From [Phialemoniopsis] sp. UDSM-2020 (Eukaryota; Ascomycota; Sordariomycetes; Thyridiales; Thyridiaceae): a stretch of DNA of 64,000 bases. Where the stretch lies: the NCBI GenBank assembly GCA_018873225.1, contig JAEILZ010000002.1, forward strand, positions 4,960,001 through 5,024,000, read 5' to 3'. The translations under genes and the position numbers were made by a program. Below are positions 22,490 to 32,924 of the stretch, piece after piece (the stretch's first letter is position 1; the number at the start of each line of letters is the position of its first letter). The notes below the pieces were generated by a model, which had not been told where the DNA came from, did not search any database, and saw only the letters and a program-made list of their open reading frames with translations.

Positions 22490-25400
22490 TTATCTTCCCA
22501 GCGAAATAGTTCGCTGAAACTGTTCGACCTGCTGCTTGATGTGCGGCATAAACAAGTTCTCAGCCTGTTCAAACTCTTCCTTTTCGGTATCATTGGCTGG
22601 AACCATGATGCTTTTGTCGGTAAAGCCCAAGACACGATCAATCGCCGACAGTAGCAGCGATTCAGATTTCAGTTGTCCGAGCTTCGGCTTCAGCGTATCG
22701 ACCCAGCCGGCTTTGAAAGTAGTCAGACTGGATATCAGCTTCGGGTCCAGGTTCTTGCTGTCCGGGAACTTCTTTTTCGCAGTGTCAAAGACACCGGAGA
22801 TGATCTTCTCGACGCTCTCCTGTTCGGGCACAATGCTCTCAGTCGACAGTCCAATGCCCCGATTGATGACAGACATGGCGATAGCCTGGGCGTTGTCGAA
22901 CCGCTTCTCGAGTTGAGATATGACCTGGTTTTTGAATGTCTTGAGGAAATTGAAGAGCTCGGGGTCGACGACAGGCTTCAGTGTGACAGGCGCTCCGTTG
23001 GACGCCCCCGTTGCTGTCGAAGGGCCTGCCGCGCTGCCCACCGGGGCAACACTGCTGGGCTGGCCTGCAGGAGCACCAGGTTGTGGCATTTGTCCTTGTG
23101 CAGGTCGCGGCATGGCAACAGGTTGCTGCGCAGGCCGCTGCATGATTGGCGCTTGCTGATTGGCAGCACCGGCAGCAGTAGTGGCCTGCGGCGGCTTCGG
23201 TGCATAAGGAGAACTGTATGCCCCAGATTGGGCACCGAGCTGCAACTGCCGCTGAACTGCCGCCGGGCCATAGCCCGGTAATTGAGCAGGAGCAGGTGCC
23301 TGAGGTGGAAGCGGGAAGGCGGGCCTTGCCGGATTCTGGCCCAGGGGCGGCGAGCCGGCCGGTCCAGGCTGCGGCTGGAAACTTGGCGGCGTACCAGCCA
23401 TAGCTTGGGTACCAGCCATTGGGAGGCCATGCGCCGCGGCCGGTAGAGGACTCGGTCTGAAGCCATGAGGCCCTGCGGCCATATGATCCCCGTGGTATTG
23501 AGGATGGGGCATTTGCGGATTCCATTGTGGGTTAAGGCTGTGGAGGGCAGCAACTGACTGATCGGGCGAGTTTGCCTTTCTCTTCTTGCCTGCGTCGAGT
23601 TCAATTCCAGGGATACGGCTCCAGAGGTGGGTCTCCTCATTCTTCTTGAATGCATCATTGCCAATGAGGTTATGCCGCACGCTACTCTCCCATCCTTTCG
23701 TCTCGACGTTGAAGTAGTAGAAGGGATACTTCTTTTGGATCCTTTTGTAGATCTGCTTGAGCGTAAGACCCTCTGGTGGAGCCTCTGAGAGCACTTCATC
23801 AATAAGGACACCATAGTTCTTGTTCGGCTTTTCGAGTTGAGCAGGCGTGAAGTCCTCCACTTTGAGCTCGAGCGGCGGGGTCTTGGGCTTCTCTCTTCTT
23901 TTCTCCTTGACAGCCTTCTCCGGGTCGGATCCAGCCCCGTCCTCGGGATTCTTGGGCTTGCGAGGCTTGTACTTGCGCTTTTCTGGTTTGTCCCCTGCGT
24001 TCTCAGGAAGCGGGTGTTTTCTGGGTCGACCGACCTTCCTCTTGACTGGGGGTTCACCAGGAGGTAATTGTGGCAAAGTCTTCTTGGCCTGCTCCTGGGC
24101 CAGCTTTTTGCGAAGGCGTTCCTCCCTCTTGGACATGATGCCGTTTTTGGGCGGCCTCCCTGGTCCGCGCTTCTTGGGGGGCATAGGAAGGCCAAGCAGA
24201 GGATCAGTAAGCGCCAGCTTCTCTGCTCCTTGCTCGTCCAGTTCGACTGTTTCCATAACCTCATCTTCGTCCGCCTCTCTGTCATCACCATCTGCGGATG
24301 CTTTATCGCTGTCTTCTGCTTCAACGGCTTCTTCCTCGTCGCTAGTCTCCTGCAGTTCTCCGGCATGTGAGCTCTCGAACTCGAAGCTCATCTCCTTTCC
24401 ACCTTCTGAGTAGCGTTTGCTTGACGTCTCCTCCTCTTCAAACTCATCCTCCGCCCCGGTGCAGCCGTGTTTGACGCCGTTGATGATGAAAGCGAAGTCA
24501 ACATCTTTGATCTGTAGCCTGTCGCCACTCTTGAGAACCACAGCCTCATCCTTGTAATGTATGTCGTCTCGGAAGAAGCCATTCCTGTGCAGTGGAATGG
24601 CCTCGAACACGCCTTTCTCGCGGTTGTACCTGATCTTCAGATGCTCCCGCGAGATGGCCTTGGTCCGGCTGGCAATGTCGGGGCCAGGCGAATGGATGCC
24701 GATAAAGGGGACATGGTGAGGGGAGGGACGTAGAGACTCTAGGTCCACGGTGGCAGCACCCGGGGTGTGGGAGACATATTGTCTGTTTGAGATCAGATTC
24801 TGGTTCTTGGCGTCGGCTGGCGGCTGAGCTTCGGCGGTTTCTTCTTGGTTTTGGTGGGAGTGATGAGATGATGAACCCGCAGCGCTGTGTGTTTTTCTCC
24901 TTTTTGACGGTCGCGGGTTTTCGTCGCCGTCAGACTCGGGACCCAACATGCCACCCTCCTCACTGACGTAGGATTTACTAAACTTGCCGCGCGATGGGGA
25001 GGGCGGTGACGGCGCGGGTAGACCTTTTGCGGCATACTCTTCGACCTGCCTGTTGTACTCTTGCTTTCGCTTCTCATCAAGGCGCGCTTGATTGAGGGCC
25101 CGCTGGTCGCGGCCAATGATGACGGCATAGGTGGTCATCTGGAAGACACTGTCGGCGAACTCTATGCGCGCGAACGACTCTAGACCTTGCGACATGGCGG
25201 CCGCGACAGCAGCGGCATTGGTGCCATTGCTCATGTCCAAAGGATTTGTTATCTCATGGCTGGGGGTGAGCATGGACACCTCGGCAGGAGTAACGGTACT
25301 GCCATGGTGCTGGCCCAGCACTTCAGCATTGGCGATGCGGGCTAGCTGAATCATGGCCATCACGTCAGTTGACATGCCGCTTGGGGGGTAGAGCGTCATA

Positions 25401-25774
25401 TTCTGAGGTGTATTGTAAAACGCCGGTAGACTCATGGTGTTTGTCTGGTCTTGGGGTTCGGTTTTCGGTACTGTCGCGACAGGAGTGGAAGGGGCTACAT
25501 CTGCAGCTGTGGCGGTAGGCTCGGCAGGCGCGCTGTCCGGTTCGGACTTTGCAGGAGAGTCGACTGCTGAGGGGTCCACGTCCATCTTCTGGTATTCTGC
25601 AGGTTGTGAATCGCCCTGGTTCTGATGAGCAGGCTGGACCAGCGGCGCTGGTCCATGGTTACTGACAGCCGCCTCGTGGTTGCCGGGCGGTGACCCAGGG
25701 TCAGCCTTGGGCGGGGGCGTCGCGGACTTCGTCGGCAGGCCAAGCTGGCCGCTGGCAACTGCGGACGAAGTCAT
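22490..25774 (-). CDS. FHA/forkhead transcription factor, Fhl1-like
   Basis: Nuclear DNA-binding protein combining an FHA phosphothreonine-binding domain with a winged-helix forkhead domain. That pairing is typical of Fhl1, which controls ribosomal protein genes in yeast, so an Fhl1-type role is inferred. Counting from MTSSAVASGQ (25774) it has 1094 aa in one exon; the open frame runs 82 codons further upstream, but that part looks like leader sequence. The FHA domain begins near residue 205 (MTTYAVIIGRDQ) and resumes near 345 (FIGIHSPGPDIASRTKAISR), split by about 120 low-complexity residues. An acidic Glu/Asp tract follows (about 440-520). Then come two AT-hook-like motifs (RGPGRPPK near 536, RKVGRPRK near 581) and a related KYKPRKPK. 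The forkhead domain spans about 650-725 (KKYPFYYFNV, SSVRHNL). The tail is Pro/Gln-rich, then helical. Confidence 0.85.
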   Translation of the reverse strand: MTSSAVASGQLGLPTKSATPPPKADPGSPPGNHEAAVSNHGPAPLVQPAHQNQGDSQPAEYQKMDVDPSAVDSPAKSEPDSAPAEPTATAADVAPSTPVATVPKTEPQDQTNTMSLPAFYNTPQNMTLYPPSGMSTDVMAMIQLARIANAEVLGQHHGSTVTPAEVSMLTPSHEITNPLDMSNGTNAAAVAAAMSQGLESFARIEFADSVFQMTTYAVIIGRDQRALNQARLDEKRKQEYNRQVEEYAAKGLPAPSPPSPSRGKFSKSYVSEEGGMLGPESDGDENPRPSKRRKTHSAAGSSSHHSHQNQEETAEAQPPADAKNQNLISNRQYVSHTPGAATVDLESLRPSPHHVPFIGIHSPGPDIASRTKAISREHLKIRYNREKGVFEAIPLHRNGFFRDDIHYKDEAVVLKSGDRLQIKDVDFAFIINGVKHGCTGAEDEFEEEETSSKRYSEGGKEMSFEFESSHAGELQETSDEEEAVEAEDSDKASADGDDREADEDEVMETVELDEQGAEKLALTDPLLGLPMPPKKRGPGRPPKNGIMSKREERLRKKLAQEQAKKTLPQLPPGEPPVKRKVGRPRKHPLPENAGDKPEKRKYKPRKPKNPEDGAGSDPEKAVKEKRREKPKTPPLELKVEDFTPAQLEKPNKNYGVLIDEVLSEAPPEGLTLKQIYKRIQKKYPFYYFNVETKGWESSVRHNLIGNDAFKKNEETHLWSRIPGIELDAGKKRKANSPDQSVAALHSLNPQWNPQMPHPQYHGDHMAAGPHGFRPSPLPAAAHGLPMAGTQAMAGTPPSFQPQPGPAGSPPLGQNPARPAFPLPPQAPAPAQLPGYGPAAVQRQLQLGAQSGAYSSPYAPKPPQATTAAGAANQQAPIMQRPAQQPVAMPRPAQGQMPQPGAPAGQPSSVAPVGSAAGPSTATGASNGAPVTLKPVVDPELFNFLKTFKNQVISQLEKRFDNAQAIAMSVINRGIGLSTESIVPEQESVEKIISGVFDTAKKKFPDSKNLDPKLISSLTTFKAGWVDTLKPKLGQLKSESLLLSAIDRVLGFTDKSIMVPANDTEKEEFEQAENLFMPHIKQQVEQFQRTISLGR

Positions 25775-27303
25775 CGCTGGTCGGAGAGGGACAGCTCCTT
25801 CGTCTTTGCGCCCCGGGAGGCCGGTGGTTGGTGGATGAGAGGGCGGGCGTCGGAATGCGACTGGATGTGATGCATGTGGTGAGAGAAGGGACCAGGCAAT
25901 GCGAAAGTCGTCGCTCAATAATTCTGCCCCGACTAACCTTACGAGAGCCAGCCATGCCTGCCAACCAGGACCCAATCGCGCCGCCCAAAAAAAGTTTAGC
26001 TGGGCCGGCCAACTCGACATTACCGCACCTCCCTTGTCTTGCCCACGTTTACCCTATCTGATTGGCTGACTAGCCTCTCGGGGCATCCACTTACAACTAA
26101 AAATGCGGATCCCCTTCTTGGTATCGGGCGTTCCTTCCCCTCTTCCGCCCTTTGGCCCCGACCGATGAAGGAAGGAACTCCTTGTAAGTCCTGGTAACTT
26201 TTTCTTAGAGGCAAAAGGTTCATTCGAGTATTGAGGAATCAACAAATACTCCACGTCGACGTTGAATACACCCAATTTCTCATGCTCAGTATTGCTCCGA
26301 TCGAGTCCAAACGGCAATTGCATCGCGAGGCTAATCGGTACTCTGCCTTTATTGAAGGACAGTCCCTCAATCAAATCGTCCTAGACGATCATTTTGGTTG
26401 CTTGTAAGTGAGTTGATGCATGTAAGCAAAATCTGGCCAAAGGATGTCCATAGTATGATCCTCACCCGACTGAACAAACCCGAACCTACTCGAGAACAAA
26501 ACCCAAAAAATATCTACTTTCTTTTGATGTACTCATACGGCCTGCCATTGATCAGACCTGCAGCTTTTGCCGCCGTAGGGCGAACGGTACTTGTACAAGG
26601 CATCAACGGCCCAAGCATCATGCAATGCGCACCTATCAGACCTCACCAAGCTGGGTCGAGATGAACAGGAACAACACTCTCCCCACGTATGGTCCTGTGG
26701 GGTGAGCCAATGGCTTCGCGACTCCGGGTCTAGGTTGGGGCATATGCAAGCGATTGCTGTCAAGAAGATCCTATGACAGACCCTACGACACTCCGCATTG
26801 GGCAACCTTTAGGTTTGTACAAGAACCGCGACCAATCCACAGGAACAAGTCAACGTGTCAATGAGCCTACCCGGTTTCGGGCTGTCAACTCTGGACTCAT
26901 GCCATGGGATGCCGAACCGATTAGCTACCCGTCAAGTGCGGTTTTGGGAGACTTCCACATGTCAGGTTTGCCCTCCCATTAAGCTTCCCCAGCCCAAGAT
27001 AACCCCAACGGTTTGCCGATTGCGTTATCATGAAGAACAGAGTGTCTTTCGTCTGCTTGGGTATATAATGGTGCTACGTTCCCCAAGAGTGTCGGGCCGA
27101 TCTGCTCTTCACTCCTCAACCCTGATCAGGATATCATACTTGACCCTCGATCCCAGATCCAGACCTTTAACTATTGAAATCGCTGAACACCAACATCGCT
27201 GCCACATCGCACTGAAACTTTGCCCATAGGCTACCCATTGCCTTGAAACCGATGCTATTCCCAGCACGCCATTCTTTGTTGCCTCATATGTACGCTGCAG
27301 ACC
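25775..27303. other. Divergent intergenic region
   Basis: Lies between the forkhead gene (minus) and a four-span membrane protein gene (plus). It includes the forkhead 5' leader, which stays open in frame to 26020. Nothing else is recognised. Confidence 0.6.
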
Positions 27304-28224
27304 ATGGATCAGTCTTCGACACCGGCTCCGACCCCCCAAACCCCGTCCGTATACCCCAGTGGCCGCCAGTGCGGCTCAAGAGACCTCGGGCGACAGTCTC
27401 TTCGCAGAGACTTGCTCATTCAGCTTGAGTCCCCCTGGCCACTGCCTCGAGTCCGGCAGGGCTTGGGCCGCTCCCAACGAGATACCAGGCGTACTAGTAC
27501 AGAGACTAGCACAACTACAACTGTCGTCTCTCAACCGGCACGAACGATAACACCCTTCCCGATGCCTCTAGGGGCGTCAGGTCCCGGTATATCCGCCTTC
27601 TCTACCTCCAGTCGGCAGACCCTTGCCCACACCAAGTATATGAGCATGCTGCTGGCCTTGGACCGCATCCCGCGCCTGCACAACATCATTGCCTCGTTCC
27701 TCACATGGATCCTACTCGCGGGCTTCATCCTGTCGGCGGGAGCCCTCAACTCGATCCCCAAGATGAGCAACGAAGTCTCAACCCGAGACACGTCATCACC
27801 CGATAACCACTCCAGCGGTGACAGCACGCCCTTCCTCATCGTCGGAGTGCTGTTCTGTAGCATCGGCGCCCTGGGCATGTTCTGCTTGGCTCTCAGGTGG
27901 CGGCACAACTACATCTGGCTGCTTAACAAGCTCTATATGCCCGGCATTTTGAATGGAATCGCCGGCCTGCTCTCAACTCTGACGATCGTCTACAGTCAAC
28001 AACGTGGCAACTGGGGTCCCTCAGCCACTGTTGTCGCCATCGTGGAGGCATGTGTGACACTGACATGTACTCTGCTGTTCTTTGTGTACAACAACTTGTT
28101 GCTGGAGAAGGTCAAGGAACAGCACCGTGAAGGACTCGAGATTGGTATTGACAATGACGGCTTCCTGAAGAAACTGGAGAGAGTGACCACAGACCGTTCT
28201 TTTGCCCCCGGGAGTATCGTGTGA
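27304..28224 (+). CDS. Four-span fungal membrane protein, function unknown
   Basis: Single-exon frame of 306 aa; the start ATG has an ideal context (ACCATGG). Residues 1-115 are hydrophilic and rich in Ser, Thr, Pro and Arg. Four hydrophobic helices follow at about 126-147 (IIASFLTWILLAGFILSAGA), 177-198 (FLIVGVLFCSIGALGMFCLA), 216-231 and 242-266 (VVAIVEACVTLTCTLLFFVY). The Ser/Asp-rich loop between helices 1 and 2 is about 30 residues long. The cytosolic tail is charged (LLEKVKEQHREGLEI). This organisation is common among uncharacterised ascomycete membrane proteins; I cannot assign a function. It converges with the molybdate transporter gene, leaving 127 bp between stop codons. Confidence 0.75.
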   Translation: MDQSSTPAPTPQTPSVYPSGRQCGSRDLGRQSLRRDLLIQLESPWPLPRVRQGLGRSQRDTRRTSTETSTTTTVVSQPARTITPFPMPLGASGPGISAFSTSSRQTLAHTKYMSMLLALDRIPRLHNIIASFLTWILLAGFILSAGALNSIPKMSNEVSTRDTSSPDNHSSGDSTPFLIVGVLFCSIGALGMFCLALRWRHNYIWLLNKLYMPGILNGIAGLLSTLTIVYSQQRGNWGPSATVVAIVEACVTLTCTLLFFVYNNLLLEKVKEQHREGLEIGIDNDGFLKKLERVTTDRSFAPGSIV

Positions 28225-28351
28225 AGACCCCAGATGGGATATCGCACTTTGAATGACAAACAGACCATGCATTGCGCCCCTAGAATGATTATGCCTAGCT
28301 AATATACCTCTATAATCATACTCATACAATCCCATTAAAATGGCCATCTTG

Positions 28352-29792
28352 TCAGCGTAGCAGAGGACGAGACTCAGGAGAGCCCAGGCCGCCTCCTGTT
28401 CTGCGGTCAACCCAGTCAGAGAGCCTATAAGCACCATAACACAGCATACCGGCAGCAAATCCCACGCCGTCATTCTTGAATGCGAGGATGCCCGCAGTAG
28501 TCATCAGCATGATCGTCCACCGCTCTCTCCTCTCCTCATCCGACACCTCCCTGTGCCTCTTGAACCCCACGACCAGCCTCTGCGTCGCCACCGCCGGCTC
28601 GCCGGCTCCGACTCCCGCGCCGCCATCGGCCAGCGCCTCCTCCCACAAGTCCGAGGCCCCGTGATTCAGGCTCTGGCCAACCATAGCCAACTCCAGCCCA
28701 GCAGCGACGACCATAATGCCCAGAACACCCTTCGGGAAGTGCCTCATGAGGTCCAGCAACGTCTCGCCAAACAACAGCCCAAGAATCATCTTGAACAGCC
28801 CGAGCATGACGATACTCGCCCCACTACGCGCCCCGAAGCGATACTGCGCCGCGAGCCCACCCGCACCATGGCACACGGGCATGGCGCCGAACCAGCAGCC
28901 CACCAGGTTCATCGCGCCGACGCTGAGGCCCATGGCCGTGACCGACGGCGTCGCCGGCATGTCGGGGAAGAGGTCCGAGGCCAGCGCCGCGACGGCGACG
29001 ACCGAGTTGAGCGTCGTCAGGGGCAGCTGCGCAACGGCCATGGACCACGCCTCGGCGGACGCGAAGGCCGGGACGAGGGCGTAGGGCCGCCAGAGCGCCG
29101 GGCGGGGCAGGTGGATGCCGCGGGAGGTTAGAACCACGACGAAGGCGAGGACGAGGCCGATGAGGAACATGAGCAGGGCGTAGGGGAAGCACGCCGGCCG
29201 CTTCTGGGTCAGGATCAGGGCGAGAAAGGCGAGCAGGGCCCAGAGGCGGTTGTCGAAGGGGTTGGTCACCCAGCCGAGGGGCTGGAGCAGGGAGGCGCCG
29301 GCTGAGATGATGAGGGAGAGACCGGCGCCGAACTGGATGCCCTTGACGACGGGGACGGGGATGAAGTTGGTGAGCCAGCGGAGCAGGCCGGTCACGCTGA
29401 GGAACAGCACGGCGGCGCTGACGAGGCCGCCAGCAGCGACAGTGTCGCGCAAGGAAGAGTTAGAAGCGATGGCTGCTGCCGCTATGGCCTGTTGGAATCT
29501 TGTTAGTGAAGTCCAATGATATCGCCTGAAATATGGTAGGTACCTTCATGGGTTGAACTGGAAGCGGAATCCCAAACACCACACCTGTCACGATATTGAA
29601 TACCCCGGTGAACACAAGAGTTGTCGAAAGGGATATAGAGCCCTGCACGGCAAGGGCTATCATCAGCGGCAGGAGAGTGCCAAGATCCCCGAGTGCTCCC
29701 GAGACCTCGGCCAAGGGTGACCGCCGGAGCGCCTGGACATTATGGCGGTGAAACCAGGGGATGTCTTGTAAAGTCATGTTGAACATATGCAA
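28352..29792 (-). CDS. MOT1-type molybdate transporter (SulP-related)
   Basis: Membrane transporter of the MOT1 family, a branch of the sulfate-permease-like superfamily without a STAS domain, predicted to take up molybdate for molybdenum cofactor enzymes such as nitrate reductase. Exons 29544..29792 and 28352..29488, 461 aa. The 55-nt intron (GTACCT ... TCACTAAC ... CAACAG) interrupts the family signature, and splicing yields GIPLPVQPMKAIAAAAIAS. Other family hallmarks are AEVSGALGDLGTLLPLMIAL near the N-terminus, PLTTLNSVVAVAALASDLFP and GCWFGAMPVCHGAGGLAAQY. About ten hydrophobic segments are visible. The C-terminal tail is short (GSPESRPLLR), and the di-leucine suggests possible vacuolar or plasma membrane sorting. 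An ATG five codons into the frame (MTLQD) is an alternative start. Confidence 0.9.
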
Positions 29793-30326
29793 TAAAAAGA
29801 ACGGTGAATAACAAGAAGTATCAAACGCTCAGGCAGGTAGAGGAAGAGAAATAACGCATACCTGATTAAGACCCCATGAGGTTGATCACCAGCCCGAATG
29901 TGGGGTCCCCCGCGCACAGCTGAGGTTGCATCTCCGAGACGCGGCCGCTGAGGAAGAATCCCGTTTGGCGGCCGGAGCGCTGTTGAGCACGTGTCTGTGG
30001 GATAAACGAGGCTGGGGAAAAGGTAGTTTGTTGTGTTTACAATTCTGTCGACCTGAAGTTACAGAGCGATTCACCGAAGGGCTAAGGCTAAATCTTTGTA
30101 GGGATGCTTGGTAATGAGCTGTTCATATTAAATGCAAGGCTAACCTTTTCTATGTCTAATGATGTCTATAAAATTACTCCTGTAGAGGATGGGATGGGAT
30201 ACTCTAGAGCCAGTGAGGTTCTGGTCTTGTCCTCTTTTTGTAATTTTTGAAGTTGATCGTCGCCTGGTGAGTATCTCAGCCAAGTAATCTGCAACCTTCA
30301 TATTTGATGATGAATCGACACAAACT
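29793..30326. other. Intergenic, no supported gene
   Basis: Promoter side of the molybdate transporter and 3' side of the SUR7 gene. Only short, unsupported frames are present. Confidence 0.6.
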
Positions 30327-31351
30327 TCAGCTTCCTGCAGAAGAAGCCCTGGGACTCTTTTCGCGAATCTTCTTGCGCCCTATCTTGATATCCCGTTGCG
30401 ACGTGCAGCAACAACCCATACCAGAGTGAATGATGAAGCTGAGGCCGGTAAAGCCCACCGCAAGCCACATAAACACAAACATCTTGACACCAAGATAAGC
30501 GTGGATGTTGAGGCTCGACTGCGACTCGGCCGCAATCTTGAACACGACACTAATGACGGTACCGATCACTGTCGCGGCAAGGACGACAAGTCCAGCGATG
30601 CCGGAGATGATACCAAAGGGTAGACTGACCCATCGTGATCGGACAGCCAGGAAAGAGAGGAGCATCAGAACAAAGTTGAGAACAATGCCCGCAATGAAGA
30701 GTCCAAACATGATTTGCGAGGTGAGGCGCAAAATATCCAGGATCTGGATAATCTGCGTGGGCAGCGCGATAGTTGCGCCGGAGAGAAGCTCGCTCATGAG
30801 GATTTCCACAGGATTAAACCAGTACAGCCTCTGGGGTTTTGAACAATAGGTGATGCCCCTTGGAAGGTATGTCAGTACATTACTCTTCTTGTACTGATTG
30901 GACCGATACTCACGAATCAGCATAGCCCTCACAAAAGTTCCAAAGGCCGACTTGGTAAAAGTCATGAAGGCCGATGGTCCTTGCGATGGAGTTGATCAGA
31001 TTGGCATTGGGGGCCGACTGGGGGATGATGTCCGCCAAATCGAGCTTGAAAAAGTAAATCGATGGAAGAGCACCGGAACTGTTAATGTTGCCAATGATCA
31101 CCTAGAGGGGTCAATCGTTGAGATCGAGACGTCACACCATCATGCAAACATACCAGGAGTAGAAAGATGACGGATAGGAGATAACAAAAGGAGGCAATCA
31201 TCACCGCAATGCGGCGCGTCCTGGTAGCCCTCTTGAGGTCTGTTTTGGAGACATTGCCATAACGTGTCGATGTCGATTGGCTTTCGAGCGAGGTAGAAAT
31301 CTGTCCGTTGGTATGGCGCTTCCGAACACTCAGTATTGAGGGTAGTGCCAT
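30327..31351 (-). CDS. SUR7/PalI family claudin-like membrane protein
   Basis: Four-span plasma membrane protein of the fungal SUR7/PalI group (eisosome organisation or pH signalling). Exons 31154..31351, 30914..31101 and 30327..30858, with introns of 52 and 55 nt, 305 aa. Transmembrane segment 1 is in exon 1 (VMIASFCYLLSVIFLLLV). The large extracellular loop carries the claudin-type signature GLWNFCEG followed by ITYCSKPQ, so the two conserved cysteines are present; the second intron falls between them. Three further helices follow (IMFGLFIAGIVLNFVLMLLS, IISGIAGLVVLAATVIGTVI, MFVFMWLAVGFTGLSFIIH). The cytosolic tail has a cysteine cluster (MGCCCTSQ), possibly palmitoylated, and a basic region (KIGRKKIREK). 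Confidence 0.88.
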
Positions 31352-32735
31352 GATGAACGGTATCTATGACGTGCGCCTTGACTTCAAGATTGTCGGTTTC
31401 ACGAAGGCCAGTGCCCTCAACCAGGTATTGATGAGGGCCGGTCTGAAAGAAGAATTAAGAATACAAAGGAGAGCCAGATCCAGCTGAGCAGGTCATTGAA
31501 ACAAAGTACAGAAAGGGTTCACGAGATCCAGCAGGTCGGCATTCAGGATCTGCTCGTTGAAGATTCCGTGCTCCTGATCTGCTCAGGAATAAGGTAAAAT
31601 CAAGATCTGGATTCAAGCTGATCGACAAGCCAACAATTCAGGTGGATACAGTGGGTTCAGCGAGACCATCCCTACCCAAAGCTTCTGTTGCTGAGGAGCT
31701 CCAGAAGGGCCGGATCCACTGGAAATCCAGCACACGCGTCCTGGTTCCACTACCCGGCCGACAGGCATGGAGCACTCGCCTGGCCAGTCTTGTAAGCTTA
31801 ATTGGGTGGTGAACCCTGAACTATAAGTGGCGCAGCCTGATGCATGCCAGCGCTGTTTCGTTTCCCTACGATTGACAGGCCTGGACAATATCTCGAATGT
31901 TTCACGAGCCGCGCGTCTTCTTTGGGCAAAGGCAGAAGGGTTGCGCTCGTATCATGAAATATCAATAATATTTGTCAGGACCTGTCTACCCCGTGCTGAC
32001 CACCGGCAACCACCGTCAATCATCATCTCATCCTTGGAGCATTTAGCGGGTAGCTGTAGATCGCCAAGGCACGCTCAGATCCACTCCGGCACGTTCAAAA
32101 AACTTTTGCTCGACTTTGGGGGGAAGCTTCTGAAATCTGAAGCAGATCGACGTCATTTGATGGACTACAGGGTCGAGCACCCCGAATCTTGAAAGATCAA
32201 ATCCTTCAAATCTAGACTCTCGCTGGGCCTGAACTTGAAATTGTCGTGCAAGACCTTATGGGGATCTCTACATCTTCAATACGCCCGTTGCCTTCAAGAC
32301 TTGGACCCTGGTGCTCAGTTATGGTAGAAGGCGGAACTCGGGCCTGTCCAGGCGGAGTGGTCGGTAGGACAACATGATGCCTAGCCATCCCAAGAACGGA
32401 TTTGAAATCTTTGCAAGGCCATCAAACATAAAGGACGAAGAGCTTTATAAAGTACCTAGGGAAGGGCAATGCAGTGCGATGCAGGGCGATGCTTTTCTGG
32501 CGGAGTAGGTTGGCTGTTGTGCTTTGGCATCGTGACAGGGGACGCCAAGAAGTGGCTTGATCAGCTGAGGCTTGCAGCTGCGCTCTATCACAGGGAAGAT
32601 CTAAGGATTTTGAGATTGCAACGCCGGCATATTGCGCTCCATGACATAGTTAATCGCTAGCCACAATACATTTCTAACATGCTATTGTGGAGCAGAGAAA
32701 AAAATTCAGACTAAAGAAAAAAAAAAAAAAGGAAG
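31352..32735. other. Intergenic, no supported gene
   Basis: 1.4 kb upstream of SUR7 and downstream of the tRNA gene. The 31490-31620 part contains several short repeats of GATCTGCTC-like and GATCCAGC-like words on both strands. I see no gene. An A-rich tract (32709..32742, plus) includes the tRNA terminator on the other strand. Confidence 0.55.
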
Positions 32736-32742
32736 AAAAAAA
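32736..32742 (-). terminator. RNA polymerase III terminator of tRNA-Phe
   Basis: A run of seven T residues on the minus strand begins six bases after the discriminator base of the tRNA gene, the normal Pol III stop signal. Its presence suggests that the interrupted gene is still transcribed. Confidence 0.75.
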
Positions 32743-32784
32743 TGATTTTGCGGTCTGTGTGGATCGAACACACGGCCTTTAGAT

Positions 32785-32801
32785 ATGAGGATTGAAGTTG
32801 T
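32785..32801 (-). other. Canonical tRNA-Phe intron (17 nt)
   Basis: Sits one base 3' of the GAA anticodon, after position 37. It contains CTTCA, complementary to the anticodon-loop bases TGAAG, as expected for substrates of the tRNA-splicing endonuclease. Confidence 0.85.
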
Positions 32802-32806
32802 CTTCA

Positions 32807-32858
32807 CTAATCTGGAGTTAGTAAGAGTTGAGGAAATCTCATTGGCTGATGAACTGAC
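32807..32858 (-). other. Spliceosomal-type intron at the start of the tRNA anticodon loop (52 nt)
   Basis: Starts GTCAGT after TTAGAC, has the perfect branch consensus TACTAAC and ends GATTAG, 11 nt after the branch A. An earlier CAG only 6 nt after the branch A would be too close to use and would leave a wrong loop. Removal joins C32 to T33 of the anticodon loop. Confidence 0.75.
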
Positions 32859-32870
32859 GTCTAACGCTCT

Positions 32871-32924
32871 CTGGAGAACAGGGTTAGTGTCATGCGCTGA
32901 AACAGAGGACGGATTCCCACATAC
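32871..32924 (-). other. Spliceosomal-type intron in the tRNA D loop (54 nt)
   Basis: Starts GTATGT directly after AGTTGGG, has the branch site CACTAAC with its A about 13 nt before the end, and ends CTCCAG. Removing it restores the standard D loop AGTTGGGA and pairs GCTC with GAGC. Size and motifs equal those of introns in neighbouring protein genes. Confidence 0.75.
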
